64,000 nt of DNA from Gongronella butleri (taxonomy: Eukaryota > Mucoromycota > Mucoromycetes > Mucorales > Cunninghamellaceae): contig JAIWZP010000001.1 in assembly GCA_025201375.1 (NCBI GenBank), positions 1,536,501-1,600,500 on the forward strand, read 5' to 3'. Of this stretch, positions 23,078 through 36,503 are shown one piece after another (position 1 is the stretch's first letter; the number at the start of each line of letters is the position of its first letter). Below the pieces are notes generated by a model that was not told the origin of the DNA, searched no databases, and saw nothing but the letters and a program-made list of their open reading frames with translations. Made by a program: the position numbers and the translations under genes.

Positions 23078-25519
23078 TCAAATATAAGACTGCCAGCCAA
23101 CCCACGTGCGGCCAAGAATATTTGGATCGGTTGCGAGATCGACCAAGCATTGGACTTGCTGGGCGGTGTTGCTGCATTGGTCGGGGATTGTCGCGCGCAC
23201 ATTAATGCTCGGATCGCCCTTGATGATCTGCAATGCGTGCTTGTAGTACGCCTTGGACTCGTGGCCGCGTCGAAGCTCCTCCGACATGATGACTATAAAA
23301 AAACACGCGTCAGTGGCCATTGGACGATTTCATCTTGGGGCGGACGCATCACTTTACCTGCAGGATTGACGCCATCGAGCTTTTGTTTGGCCGTGGCAAG
23401 CTTTTCGGCCGGGTACCAGCCATATTCCATAGACGCAGAGCCAGTGGATGCACCCGCACTATCTGCAGAGAACTCGGCAGATCGAATCGCCTCACCACGC
23501 TCTAATTGGATCATCAAAAAAAAGGAAAGGGGGTGAGTAAAAGGGCGGTTGCACATTCATACGCGTCTTACTCTGTGATTTGGCGCGTTTAGCCGCCGTC
23601 TTCTTCCAATCGAGCAGCGGTTCCTTGACAAAGACGTCCATCACGTTGAGTAAAACCTCCTTTTCCGAGATGATGCCTGTACATGCGCGACAAAAGAAAA
23701 AAAAAGAAAACAAAAAAAAACGCGTCAATTGAGCCTACTCTATCTTTTTTTACGCGTCTATTACCATCCAAAATGTGTGTCATTGCGACCTCGAGGATGC
23801 CTGTAATACCGAGGGGCTCGAGGACACCGACAAGCTGGCGCGTAAGGCGGAAGGGCATCATTTCAGGTACAGGCAACAATTCTGTCGCGGAGCCAAACGC
23901 GTGGCCAAAGTCAATTGCGAGCAGGGAGCCATTGGTCTTGTTGATCATGATGTTCTCGAGATGGCGGTCACCAATGCCAAGAAGATAGCCAGCAATCGAG
24001 ATCGCAGCAAGATCGTGCGCGTATTTGTTGCGCATAAAGATGAACGCCTCGGGCGAGCTCGCAAGTTTAAGCAAGTAGCCGCGCAAGATGTCCAGAGGGA
24101 ATTGTTCCGTCAATTGCTGGAAATTGGTCACAACAGGATTGCGTGGCGCTCGCAGCAAATTGTGATAGCCTGGCCAAAATGGAAAAAAAAAACGAGAAAA
24201 AGAGTGAATAAGATGCGTTTTTCTCGCGACATGCACCATTTTTTTTGTTTGTTTTTGAGTTGCTCACCCATGACGTCGCCCTTGAACTTTGCGACAAAGT
24301 TTCGATAGCCTTCTTGAGCGCGCAACATGACGCGATTGTTGCCGAATTCTTCCACAATGCAATTTCGCAGGGGCTTTGTGTTGTTGACCCACTCGATCAT
24401 GCCGATATTCGTGGACATTGGGATGACATTGTAGGTTTTCAGCTCGACGTCATGCTGGGCGGCATAGGGTTCTTTGCGAATGAGCTCGTTCATGACACCA
24501 AAGAGCTGTTGGATGCGCTGGTCGAGGCGCAGGTCCTCGCCGCCCTTGACAAGGAACGGGTATTCCTTGCCGTCAGTGCCGTAAATGCACAGGCGCTTGG
24601 GCTTGCGCAGCGAGCTCATCACAAGCAGCCGCTCGTCAAATTTGGCGATTTTGATGTGCGCGTCCGGGTTGGGCGCGCTGCGGCCGTGATATTGGCCAGG
24701 GATCTCGATCTGCTCGGCGTGATTTGTGCTCTGGAACTCCGCAAGCCAAGGTGAGTACGATCGCAGCTGCTCCGGGGGTGCCTTGGCTTTTTCCTTGTCG
24801 TTTTGAATGTTTGACTGGTAGAATTTGTTCAACTTGGCCCGCTGCTGCTCAGTCATGGCGACATTGATGCCACCGCGATTGCCTGTCATCAAAAAATTAA
24901 AAAAGAGGTGAGTCGAGCGTCGATTTTCCGCAGAAACGTGGCTTTTGATCGACTTACAGAGCAAACTTCTCAGCTGGCTACCGTGTCGCAAGGCAAATGC
25001 GCGAGGAATGGCACCAAGACGTCGATTGGACGGGTCAAGCAGCAACTCGCTGAATTGAGCGTATGCATCCTCCATAAACGTGCTATTGACATCGGATTTT
25101 TGGCCCACCGACTAGTAAAATTGATGGATAAAAGACAAAAATGAGAAAATGGACGCGTCTGACGCGCTTTCTTTTTTGTTTTTGTTGATATTTTTACCAC
25201 AATCAAGTCGATAAAGTCCTTGACAATGTGTTCTGGGTTGGTCAAGCGGCGCAATTCGTTGGTAAAGACCTCTTGGAGGGGTGATGTGATGATGGATTTG
25301 ATGCGTTGAATGGCGGCATAATTGTCCGGGTCCAATTGGTCCTTGTAGCACTCATAATGTTCATTGCTGATCTGGAGCGGATAGTACAACGCGGACGGAT
25401 ACGTTTCTGCGAGCTTGAAGAGGATTGGAAGCACATATTGTGTCGATGGACGGTCCAAGATGGCGACCAGTTGAGGGATCCAGCGGATATAATACCAGAT
25501 CACCGCCTGCTTGCTGGCC

Positions 25520-25553
<34 letters not shown>

Positions 25554-28500
25554 CAAAATTCAATGCATGAGCGCGCCATTTTTTTTTTTTTAAAAAAAAA
25601 CGTGAATCAGAGGTGAAATCATGCTTACATGTTGCTTAAAGACCGGACCAGTCTTTGGATATCGCTCAATGAGCTCGAGAAGACGAGGAAAGTGCTCGAC
25701 GGCTTGCATGTGGCCCAATTGCATCGCCTCAAAATAGCATTTGACCACCAATTGGCTGTAGTCGTCGGTGTCCACGTCCACCTGGCAAAAAGATAAAAAA
25801 AAAAATGAGGCTCGGATGCTCGTGTCGCGCCCACCAGCGTGTCGTGGAAAGCTTCTTTCTTACCGTCAGCTTGCTGTTTTTGTTCTCATTGGCAATCAAG
25901 ACCTTGTCGCAATAGTCGCCATACTTCCAAAGGCTCTCAGCAAGCTGGTTGGACGACTAGAAAGTAAAACACGCTTTTGTGAGGCGGGGTTGCGCTGCAC
26001 GACGCGTTATTTTTTTTTTTTTTTTTTTACCTGATCCGCCTCGGCCTCTTCCTGTGCCATGCGAAGCTGATCGTAGCCGAATTGCGTGAGCGTGTTGACA
26101 AATGTCTGGATATCTTTCTTGTTGAGCTGTTTCAACATCTTGTCACCGCTCTTTTCCAAGAATTTGGTGAGCGATTTGTGATTCTGGAATGCGGCATAAT
26201 CCTTGTCATCGCGCTGCAAACACTCGCGAATCCCTTGTATGGCATTGCCGGCCGTCAAGTGGAACGACGTTAGCAGAGTCTTGTCCAAATCGTCAATTTC
26301 CGAGTCCTAGATGAAAAAAAGGGGTTATCAGAAAGGCGTCGCGCCCGCAATTTTCTTTTTTTTCTTTTTTTTACCAGTTTGAGCATAAAATAGAGCGATC
26401 GCGCCAGCAGACCGACTTGAGCAGAGTGCGAGAGGCTGGCCTGACGGGCATGTGAAAGACTGGCGCGCTGGCAATCCATTTGCAGGATGATGAAATTGCG
26501 GCGTGGAATGTCGATCGCGTTTGCCAAGGTTAGCTGCTTCAATTGCAAGTTGGCCACATTGAAATTGTTCTGTTGTCGTGCCGCCGCCACCATTGCCAGC
26601 GAGAATTCGCTCTTTGTGCCGACCATCGCGAGACGCGACTCATCAAGAGCCTAAAATCCAAAAAAAAAGAGGTAATCAGCATCGGAATAACGTTTTTTGT
26701 CCCTTTTAATCTGACGTACAGGAGCATCCTTTGTGAGCGTGTCCAAATGCGAGAGGTACACGGAGCGTGAGTCAATCACGTCGTCCCAGGTGTTCATCGC
26801 GTCCAACTTGGCGTCTGGGTATGTTCTGCACAAATGCTTCATGTAATTCGCGAGATGTTCATCCGTGAGCGTGCCGCGCTTCGCCTCGGACACCATGGAC
26901 AAGAAATCTTCCAGTTCGACCGTCTAATCATAAAGAAAAAATTGAGTCTTTTCTTTTGTTTTTTTTTTGTTTTTTTTTTCTTTTCATTGCCTGTGAGGCG
27001 ATGGCTTACACGTTGGAGCTGCGCCAATTGCTTGAGACGGCTGCCATTAGCAAGAGGATGCAGGCTTGTCCACGTGTCATGAAGAGATTCATAGGATTTG
27101 CTGACACAAAAGCGTGCATGGTCGTAATCGGCCTTCATAAGCGAGGCAAGAGCCATTTCTATACGAAAAGGACGGTCAATTGCTGTGTTTTCTTGCCCAG
27201 AAGCGGTCTTTTATACGTGCTACGCCTTTTTTATATGTATTTTTTCTTTTTACCTGGGGCGTGATGATGCAAAAGGTAGTCCAAATGGCTGGGTGACTCG
27301 GTCGCGCTGTCGATGAAGCCAAAGATGGGATTGGGATTGCTGTCAGACCAAGGGACTAGCTGGTTCTTGTCGTCTTGCTGGCCGTCGCGCAGCTTGCTGA
27401 AGCTCTGCATAAAGTGATGCAAATACGGCACTTGATACTGGCGGGACCATAGATCATCCGTGCCATTGGGCAGATCGGCAAGAGTGGAAAAGGCCACATC
27501 GTGCCACTGCGTCAGCTGCTCAAAGCAGGCCAATCGTTCTTGTTCCCAAACTTTGTACTAAATTGCAAAAAAAAAAAAAGAGAAAAAGAGGGAAAAAATA
27601 AGAGATGTGCGCTTTTTTGGGCAGCGCGTCGCGTTTCGGCATCGTACCTCTGCACTGCTCGCTTCATTAAAATGATGTTGCATCGCATCCTGGTATTTTT
27701 CGCACGCCTCGGCAACATCACCGCGCAATTGAGCCTCGACGGCCACTGGAACAACAAAAAGAACAAGAATGAGTGAATCAGCATAGCCAATGGCACGTTT
27801 CATGCTTTCTTACGTCGTGGCGCTTCTAATTCCACCACCCGGGTGCGGTACAAACTCTCGTAAATCTCAGGTTCGTCAATGGCCTTATACAGAGAGGCAA
27901 GATCGATCCAATGTGCCTTGTCAGCCGTCGGCTGCGACGATACGGCGCGCTTGTCGCGGCGACTGCGCTTGGCCGCTGTGTAAAAAGTCAGAAATAAAAT
28001 AAGATTGAATGTCAATGCGTACAATGCGTCGCGTCGTGTATCGCTCTTTTCTTTTTTTTTTTTGTCTCTTTTTTTATGCTGTTTACGTGGTTCTTCCTTG
28101 GCATCATAATCGCGGAAGATCTGACTCTCGAGGACAGCAATACCCAGATGGTGATTGAGACTTCGCTCGCTTGCCATGCGGACCAAGCTGCTGTTCAGGG
28201 CGCGATCACCAATTTCGTAAAAGATGCGCAAGAATGCGCCAATTGACGGCGAGAAAAACTTGCTGCTCGACTGCAAATTGGTCTCAATAGAGTCCACGAG
28301 GCCCGTTGTAAATTCCTAAGATGGGAGCACAAGAAAAAAAAAAAAGAGAGAGAGAGAGAATATGAGTAAAAAACGATGTGACGTGTTGAGACTTTTCACT
28401 TACGCGCTTGAGCCCATCCTTTTCGGACATCTTTGACGTGGTGGCGACGAGGATGCTTGTGAACAAGATGCGTGCCACGTATAAATCAGCGCGTCCGACC

Positions 28501-31500
28501 GTTTGGAGTGGCTCAATCAGCTCGCTGTACTTGATTTGGATGTCCGGAAGCTCACCTATGGAAATCAATGGCAATCAATGAAGCCATCTTCTTCCTTTTT
28601 CCGCTGTTTGGCTTACCAACACGATAGGAACGCAGCATGGACACCTTTTTTGCACGTGCTTCCTTTTGGATCTGCTGATAGTACGCAAGATCTTTCTTTA
28701 GACGCGCGTTTCGATGAATGAAGAAGCCGCGCGTGTCCTCATCCGAGGTCTCAATGAAGCGGCGGCGCAGCTGCTTATATTGACGTCGTCTGTGCGTAAA
28801 AAAAAAAAAAAAAAAGAGTCAATCGTGCATTTTCTCGCTATCTCGTATTTTACCGAGCTTCTTGTGGATTTTCTGCAGCATTCTCCTCTTGTTGATTGTC
28901 AGGTGCGCTTCCCAAGCGGAATTGAGCGGGACCAGAGAGGCCTGCAGCTAAGGAGGTCGTTGCGGAGAGATTGGGAGCCTGTGTGTTGGCATTGACGCCA
29001 AACGAAGAAGAGAGAAGCGATGTGCCGGCCTGGGTTTGGCTGAATTGGAGTGATTGCTGGGTCTGTCGGATGCGGGCTTCAATCTGGTCGTTTGTGAGCC
29101 GGTCATTGGCCTGTGTGGCGACAAAAAGCGGCGCCATGGACGTGCTGTTGCGCCAGGACGTGTCGAGCTTCTGCACGTGCTCGTCAAAGCGCGCGTTCGG
29201 CAGCGGGTCGGCAAACACGGTCGTGTTGTACTCGTAGCCTTCCTTGGTCACTTGCAGCAGCATTTGCGTCGCGTACAAAATGTAAATATTCTCGACCGGC
29301 GCCATGTACAGCTCGCCAAACACCTTTTTGCTGCAGTCGAAAATGTCATTGGTCATTCCCACCTTGCCTTGGATGAACAGCGTGTTGCTCATGCGAATGG
29401 ACGGGCTTGAATCGATCAGACCGCGCAAAATATGCACTTTGACCTTGTTGCGCAAACCAAAATCCTCAAGACCATCGTAAAATTGATGAAGCACCTTGTA
29501 ATACACATTCTGCATGGCATAAATAAAAAAAGAAAGAAGAAAGAGAGAGAATTAGCTAGGAAGGTCCATGGGGCAACGGCTTTTTTTTCTTGTTTTTACG
29601 CGACACTCGTCATTGCTGTGATCCGAAAAGGCGACAACTAAATCATCCAGAATCTCTTTGATATGTTCGTCCGTCATGTCCTTGGAAATACGCATCAAGA
29701 CCTTGAGAATCGCAGATTGGGTCTTTTCATTCCTGATTTTAAGAAAAAAAGACGCGCTTAGCGCGTCGCGTCGCGTCGCATGCAATTTTTTTTTTTTTTT
29801 TTTTTTACCTCTGAGTGATCATGCGCGACAATCCCTTTAGGCGCAACTCCTTGTAAATGTCGACGGGTGGCCGTGTGCAGCCATTGATGATTTCGATCGT
29901 CTGGACCAAAATGTTGTTGGTGACTTGCGGCAGCAAAAAGAACACTCTGGTCATGTGCGATTCACACAGGGCGTCGTCGTGCAGGTGAACGCGATAAAGC
30001 GCCGTCAAAAAGAAGCCAGGGTCGAGGCTCTTGTTCTTCACGATTGGATCTAGATTGTCGACCTACAAAAACAAAAGCGTGTTAAGTAACATCTTTTTCC
30101 TTTTTTTAACCCTCAATGGGGCGTACCTGAGTTATGAGATGCTTCTCGATCTCTGCCTGGAGGGCGTCTTGTCGATTTCGCCTCTTCATCAGTGAGAGTG
30201 CCCATGCAACCACCTAAAAAAAAAAAAAAAAAAAAATAAGGGATATGTTCATATGATTTTTCGTTATTCCTTGTTCTCTGTGCCTCACCTCAGATGCAGC
30301 GGCGCTGACGGATCGTTTGGGCTTGGGCGGCGCAATGAGGCGTAGAATGGCGGTGAAGAATTTGGCCTCGGTTAAGTCGCCAAGCGGGACCTCGGGCCCA
30401 TTGTACAAGAGATCGAGCTCATGGGCCAAAACAACGCCTGCCAGCTGCAAGCCAGTCAAACAACGATTCTCTTCGTCGCTGCAGATCAGGTCGTAGATCG
30501 TTTTCTAATAAAAAAATAGGCATAATTATCAAAAAAGAAAAAAACACGAACAAACTTACGGTCGGTATAATTATATCCTTGTACCAGTTGTCAAACACGC
30601 CCTTGATCGCCTGTACATTGTTGCGCGACACGTTTGGTTTGGCAGCGGGCGCGTTTATCATCAGATAATTCTAAAAAAAAGAGCAAATGAGCAGGAAATT
30701 GATATAAAATGTATGGTCATCGACTTGCCACGAGGCGGAAGAGTCGTCCACGATCCTCCGGTGAGTTGCTAAAGGACACAGAGCTACCCCAGGCCAGCAC
30801 GAGCACACATATATCCTAAAGAGTTGTGAAAAAAAAGAGATGAGGCGCGACGCGTTCCTTTCTCCCCCTTTCCCCACTTTTTTTCTTCTTTTTTATGCAT
30901 TGCTTTTACCTGGACAAAGTAATTCATCGGCTCGCCATACTGGTTGCCACGCACAAGCAGCTCAATCAAGGGCGTGATCCAATGGAACGCATAGCGCTCA
31001 AAGACGTCGGGGCAATTGATGACGAGCTTGGCAAGGAACAGCCGAATGGTGATTGACGTGCCTGAAAATAAAACAAGGTGTGTCAGGATCGCATTTTTCC
31101 ATTCTTTTTTGTTACATTACTTTGCGCCTTAAACACCCTGTGCATCTCTTTCATCCATTCAGGCATGGGATTGTCGCCAGTGGTGGTGGCAGGCGCGTCG
31201 GCGGGCGTCAAGAGCTGTGTGAGGCGGCGAATGACGGCACAGAGCACGCGCATGCATGGATTCTGATTGAATTTGTCCATTTCAAGCTCGGATTCATCCC
31301 TAAAATGCCAAAAAAAAAAAAGATGTCTTAGAGGGTCCGAGGCTGAAATGTCATGATAAAATCCCATTTTACCGGATGGCGACGCCTTGTTCCTCGTCCT
31401 CAGCAAGGCGCATAACCCCGGAGGCTGAGGTGTCGTCCTGGGTAGGCGCAGATGCGCGCATGGAGGCTGATTGGCTCGCTTTGTCGCCATTGGGACCCAG

Positions 31501-34500
31501 TGCATCCAGCGCGACATTTGACAGAGATGCGACATCAAGACTAGGAGCAAGAAAATAGAAACTAAGCACGTTGTGCGTTGTCAGATGCATTCTTATTATA
31601 CCTGCTGCCGGTCAGACCAATGGATTGCATGTAGGCGACGTTTGACGGGTTTGTCTCTGTTGAGCGGAAGCCAGATTTTGCACGGAAATCCTCCAGTCGC
31701 GACGTGAGCAGCGGTTTCTTGAATTGCACCTCGAGATTCAAAGGGAGCGACAGGTCAAAAATGTGGCGCCAAACGTGTTCGTCGTTTTTCTCGCTGAAAA
31801 GGAGACCAACATAATACTTTTCGTTGTTTTGTGTGCGCATGATGGTCACCGCAAGCGCATTGAATGCTGCCTGTTGGAATTGTAGACGTGCCTTGTCCAA
31901 TGTGCGGTTATCCGTCCGGAACTAAAGAAAAAAAACGAGTCGCAGGCCATTTGTAAGCGATAGGGCATTTAAAAGACGCTCTTGTTGTGCAACGAGGTGC
32001 TTACCGATTTGACAACGTCGCGGCGCGCGAATTCGACAATTTTGATGGTGAGCATGCGGCCCTGATTCTGATTGCCGATGTGTTTCTCCCATGCGGCCGC
32101 CACCTTGCTCTCGGGGCTGTGCAGTTGGCGGACGGAGCCCAATTCGTACAGTGCTTGCAGCAGCTTGTAGCAGCAGGTCTTTGCGTTGAACTTGGCAATT
32201 TTCTCATCGTCGTCGTCAAAAGGATTGCTCTCCTCCTTGATCAAATCCATCATGTACACGACATTTGCCTCAAAAAACGCGAGCATCACCTCGCGCGGCA
32301 CACATGGCACCATTGCAAGCAGCAATTCCACCGCGCGCAGGCGTTGTTGGAGCGTGCCCTCCTTGATCTGACTAGAAAAATGGAAAAATGGGAAAAATGA
32401 AAAAATAAGGAATGATCGCGTTTCTTTTTTTTGCGAAAACACGCGCCAACTTACTCAAAGCACAGCGAAAAGGACGTTTTGGCACCGCTGGCATCCAAGC
32501 CGGACGCGAATTTCTGCAGGCATGGCTGAACAATCGCCTCGTAGACGGATCCGTGGTTTTGCAGCAGAACAGGCAATAAGATTTCAAATAATAGCACCGA
32601 ATGGAAGTTGGCCATCATGGACAGAAGCTTCTCCAAGGCAAGCACCGTGTGATTGAAACTAAAAAAATCACAAAAAAGACGCGTCTTTAGCTTGGGCGCG
32701 TCGTTTTTTTTCCTGTTTTGGTTGCTTACATGGCGGATCCGGTCGTAAGATCAGCGATGTCTGTGCTGAATTGCATGCGGACCATGGTTTCCAAGACGTG
32801 TTGCAGACTCTGGATGTGCGGACCGGGCACTTGCAAGTAGAATGGCAGCAAATCCAGAGCATCTGCCTTGAGCTGGAGGGAGTAGCGGTGATCGAGCAGC
32901 TGCACCATGATGTCCGCGAGCAGCTCGCTGGCAGGGGTGTCCTTGGCCTGCCGGATCAGCTCAGGATTCACCACAAGCAGGCTCTGCATCACTTTGACGA
33001 GCGAGTCGTACTTGTCGGGACAATTCCAGCGCAAAAGGCTAGAAAAGAAAAAAAATTGAGGGTGAATTTAAAGGTCTTCTGTGCCCTCCCTCTCACTTAC
33101 ATGGCCTTCAAAAAGGTAGGTGAAGACAAGAGCTCACGACCAAAAGCATTGCCTTCTTGGAATTGCTTTGCTTGGCACCGCTTCTTCATATAATCCATGA
33201 GGCTGATCACGATGTGCTGCACATACTCTGTGTCCAACTGGTCCACAAAGCACGGAACAAAGGAGGCAAAGTGGCGCGCAATGCATTGATTGTTCTACAA
33301 ATGGCAAAACTATGCGTCAAATTCTTGAATTAATTTTTTTTTCTTCTTACGAATTCAACGTAGCGCTCAAATAATTTGAGTCGGTCCTTTTCAGCTTGCT
33401 CGCTCAGGGGCGTGTCCGAGAATTCCTGATAAAAAGCCAAAAAAAAAAAAAAAAATAGCGTAAATCAATGATTTTTGTATTTTTACTCGTTTTTTTTTTC
33501 TTACCAAAAGGTTCCTGGCATGCTTGCTGGCGGTCTCAGGTTGATCAAATGTGAAGAGCATCAATGTGCCAAGGATTTCCACCTTTTGAGGCTCATTGGT
33601 GGTGTGGCGCAAAGAGCGATACAAGTCAAAGAGCGTGTTGCTAAGGTCGCGTGCCGACGACGGGCCATTTTCAGGATCTGCATGATGCCACCAATAGCAC
33701 AGACTCTCCAAAAGGTCAAGCGCACGCAATGCCTCCAACGCGTGTATGCCTTCCTTGATGACCTTCCAATTTACTGCAAGACCGAGTCAGGAACGGCGTT
33801 TTTTTTAATTTTTTTCAATTTTTTGTTTAATTTTTTCTTTTTACCTGAGTATGTATTCAATTCGTACAATGCAATGTCGTTCATCATGTGATTGACAACA
33901 GCTTGCAACACTTTTGGAAGAAAGTCGTCTTTCAGAGGAATTGAGCGTTTGGCGCGCCGGAGGAAGCGAACGGCGGTGGTATGGAGGGAAGCGGTGTCTA
34001 GCCAAGGAACGAGAGCGGATTCACCACGTTGCAGACGATCCATGACGACGCTGGGCAGAACGAGCATGTCGCTAGCCATGTTTTGGCATGATGCTAGCTC
34101 GAGAGCGGGATTTAGCGCGGTGACGGCGCGCGAGCAAGCACCATCTTGATCTTGAGCTGCCAGGAGCACATTGACCAGGTAGATGAAGCGATATGAGTTG
34201 TACGTGTGCAGGGCAGCGCACTTGATTTGGTCGTGGAGCGCCGCCTTGTCTTGGCGCGTTGCGGGAATGTCCTGTGGACGCGTCTCAAACAGGTCAACGA
34301 GCGCGTCGCAGAGCTTGGAATGGCCCAAACACGCGACAAACGCGTCCACGTCCAAGATGCCGCGCTCTAGCACCCACACGTAGCCGTCAAGCGCAATCTG
34401 CAGCTGATTTTGCCATGAAAGGTACTCGCCAAGATGCCATGTCGAAGGTACGCTCAAACTCGACTTTTCAAGAAGCGTTACGAGGAATTGCGCGTCGCTC

Positions 34501-34887
34501 TCCAGTCGGGCCTTTAGCCACTCACGTCCAGAAGACACACCTTAATGAAAAAAAGAAAAGAAAAGTGAATACACCTTTTTTTTTCTTTTTTTCTATATTT
34601 TTAAGCTTTACCAGGGACGGCACTGACGAATTCGGCAAAAAAGTCGATGCAAGTCTTGGCGTATTGACGCTGTGGCGTCCCAATCTGCTCGAATGCCCAG
34701 CCGACAACGGATGGCATATCTGGTTGATCGGTGCCAGAGAAAGAACGGCGATTTGGTGATGCCGTGGCAAAGATGGCGGATTTAACGCGAAGAATTCGTT
34801 TCAAATGGGAGATGGACTCGCGTGCCTGCTGCTGTGTGCCTGAGGGATTGTCAAAAAAAGGGAGTGAGACACGTCAATTCCTCGTTT

Positions 34888-34923
<36 letters not shown>

Positions 34924-36467
34924 AAGAGACGGCTGGTCATCCTCGGCCATGCGAAGCGAGAACATAAAGTGGGAAAGCAATTCAAATGTGTACTCGTCAA
35001 CGATGGAGGCTTCTTCACGGACAAGTCGGTAGATGCGATTGAAGATCAGGGAGGCGCCGACGCGTTTTGTAGCGCTAGGGTGCATGGCCATGTGGTACAG
35101 GCGTTTAAAGAGCGACTTGATGTTCATGGGACCGTGAATGGCCTCGGGATTGGTCTGTTTGATGGACCATTTGACGAATTCGTAGATGCACGTCGCGCCA
35201 AAGTCGCGCAATGCCGCGGACGACGCGCCACCGCTGGCGTCCAGGCAAGTTTGCAGCAGCAAAATGGTGTCTGGGCTCTCATATTGGGCATTGTTGGTCA
35301 ACCAGTGAATCAATTGGAATACGAGTGCGTGATACATGTCGCGTACGACGCGATCCACGTCAATAGCCAGCCGCACAATCACAGGGAACACGTGCTGGTA
35401 AATGCGGTAATATTTGGAAACCACTGTGTCGGCGCGGTCGCGCGCCTGGAATGCACTGTTGCCAATCATCACAAGCACCACACCGTGCAACAATTCGCTC
35501 GCCGCCACTTTGACATGACGCTCTGGAGACGATTCGGCCAGTTCACAGATCCGAGGAAGCAGCTCGTCTACAAAAAAATAAAAAAATAAAAAGGGGGGAA
35601 AGAATTAATACGCGCAAGCCAATTTTTTTTTATTTTCTTGTTTTTTTTTTGTTTTTGTTTTTGCCTACCCATGGGCAATTGGACGCCTGCATTGGGGAAG
35701 GGCAGGTGAATTGTGAGCTGTCTGTCAGCATCCCATGTGACGAGGTCTTGCTCTGCAGGTCGTTCGTCGCCGGTAGCGTCAACGTGCGTCTTTTTGTGCG
35801 AGACCAATTGCTTGTTCAGGCCGCCTAGATGACCGAGGAAACGCATGACGCGCAATTGGATGTTGTAGCGGTCCCATGCATCGGACGAATCACCGGTCAC
35901 GCCCAATTCTTCGGCCGTGATCTTGCGATGCAAGTGCTGGTATCGACTTTGACGCGCCGTCATCTTTTTGTAGGTGGTCTGCGTGCTTTTGTTGGCCCGG
36001 CTGGCACCGGTGTCGGTGACCAACGACTGCTTTTGTTGTTGCTGTTCAGCATCCTCGCCGGCGGTCGTGCTGATGACCAGGTAATCGTTGAAACACGGAA
36101 GAAGCGCCTTGAGAAAGTATGAATCATCAATGACTTGCTGGTACACGTCGCTGCTGGGGTCGATCATGCCCTCGAGCGTGTCCAATGCGATCACGACCAT
36201 GGGCGAGTACGAAAGACCAATGCGAAGCGCCATTTGCAGCGGCGATACCAATTGTTGCAGGTCAAAGAATTGCAATGGGCTGGACAGAATAAGACGCAAG
36301 CACGCCACCCACAGCTCGTCCTTGAATTGCTTCATACGATGCCACACCTGATGAAGGTAATCGTAAAACATGCTGTATGTGTCATCGAGGTCCGTCTATA
36401 AAAGAGAAAAAAATAGAAAAAAAATTAAAAAAAAGACGCGTCGATTGCCTCCATTTCGTGTCGCGTC

Positions 36468-36503
<36 letters not shown>

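Noticed and set aside
23078..25108. Assignment of the giant kinase to ATM, ATR or TOR
   Set aside because: GGEDLRLDQRIQQL, DFGHAFGSATELLPVPE and the NILGRTWVGW ending fit DNA-PKcs; no FRB-type TOR sequence is evident.
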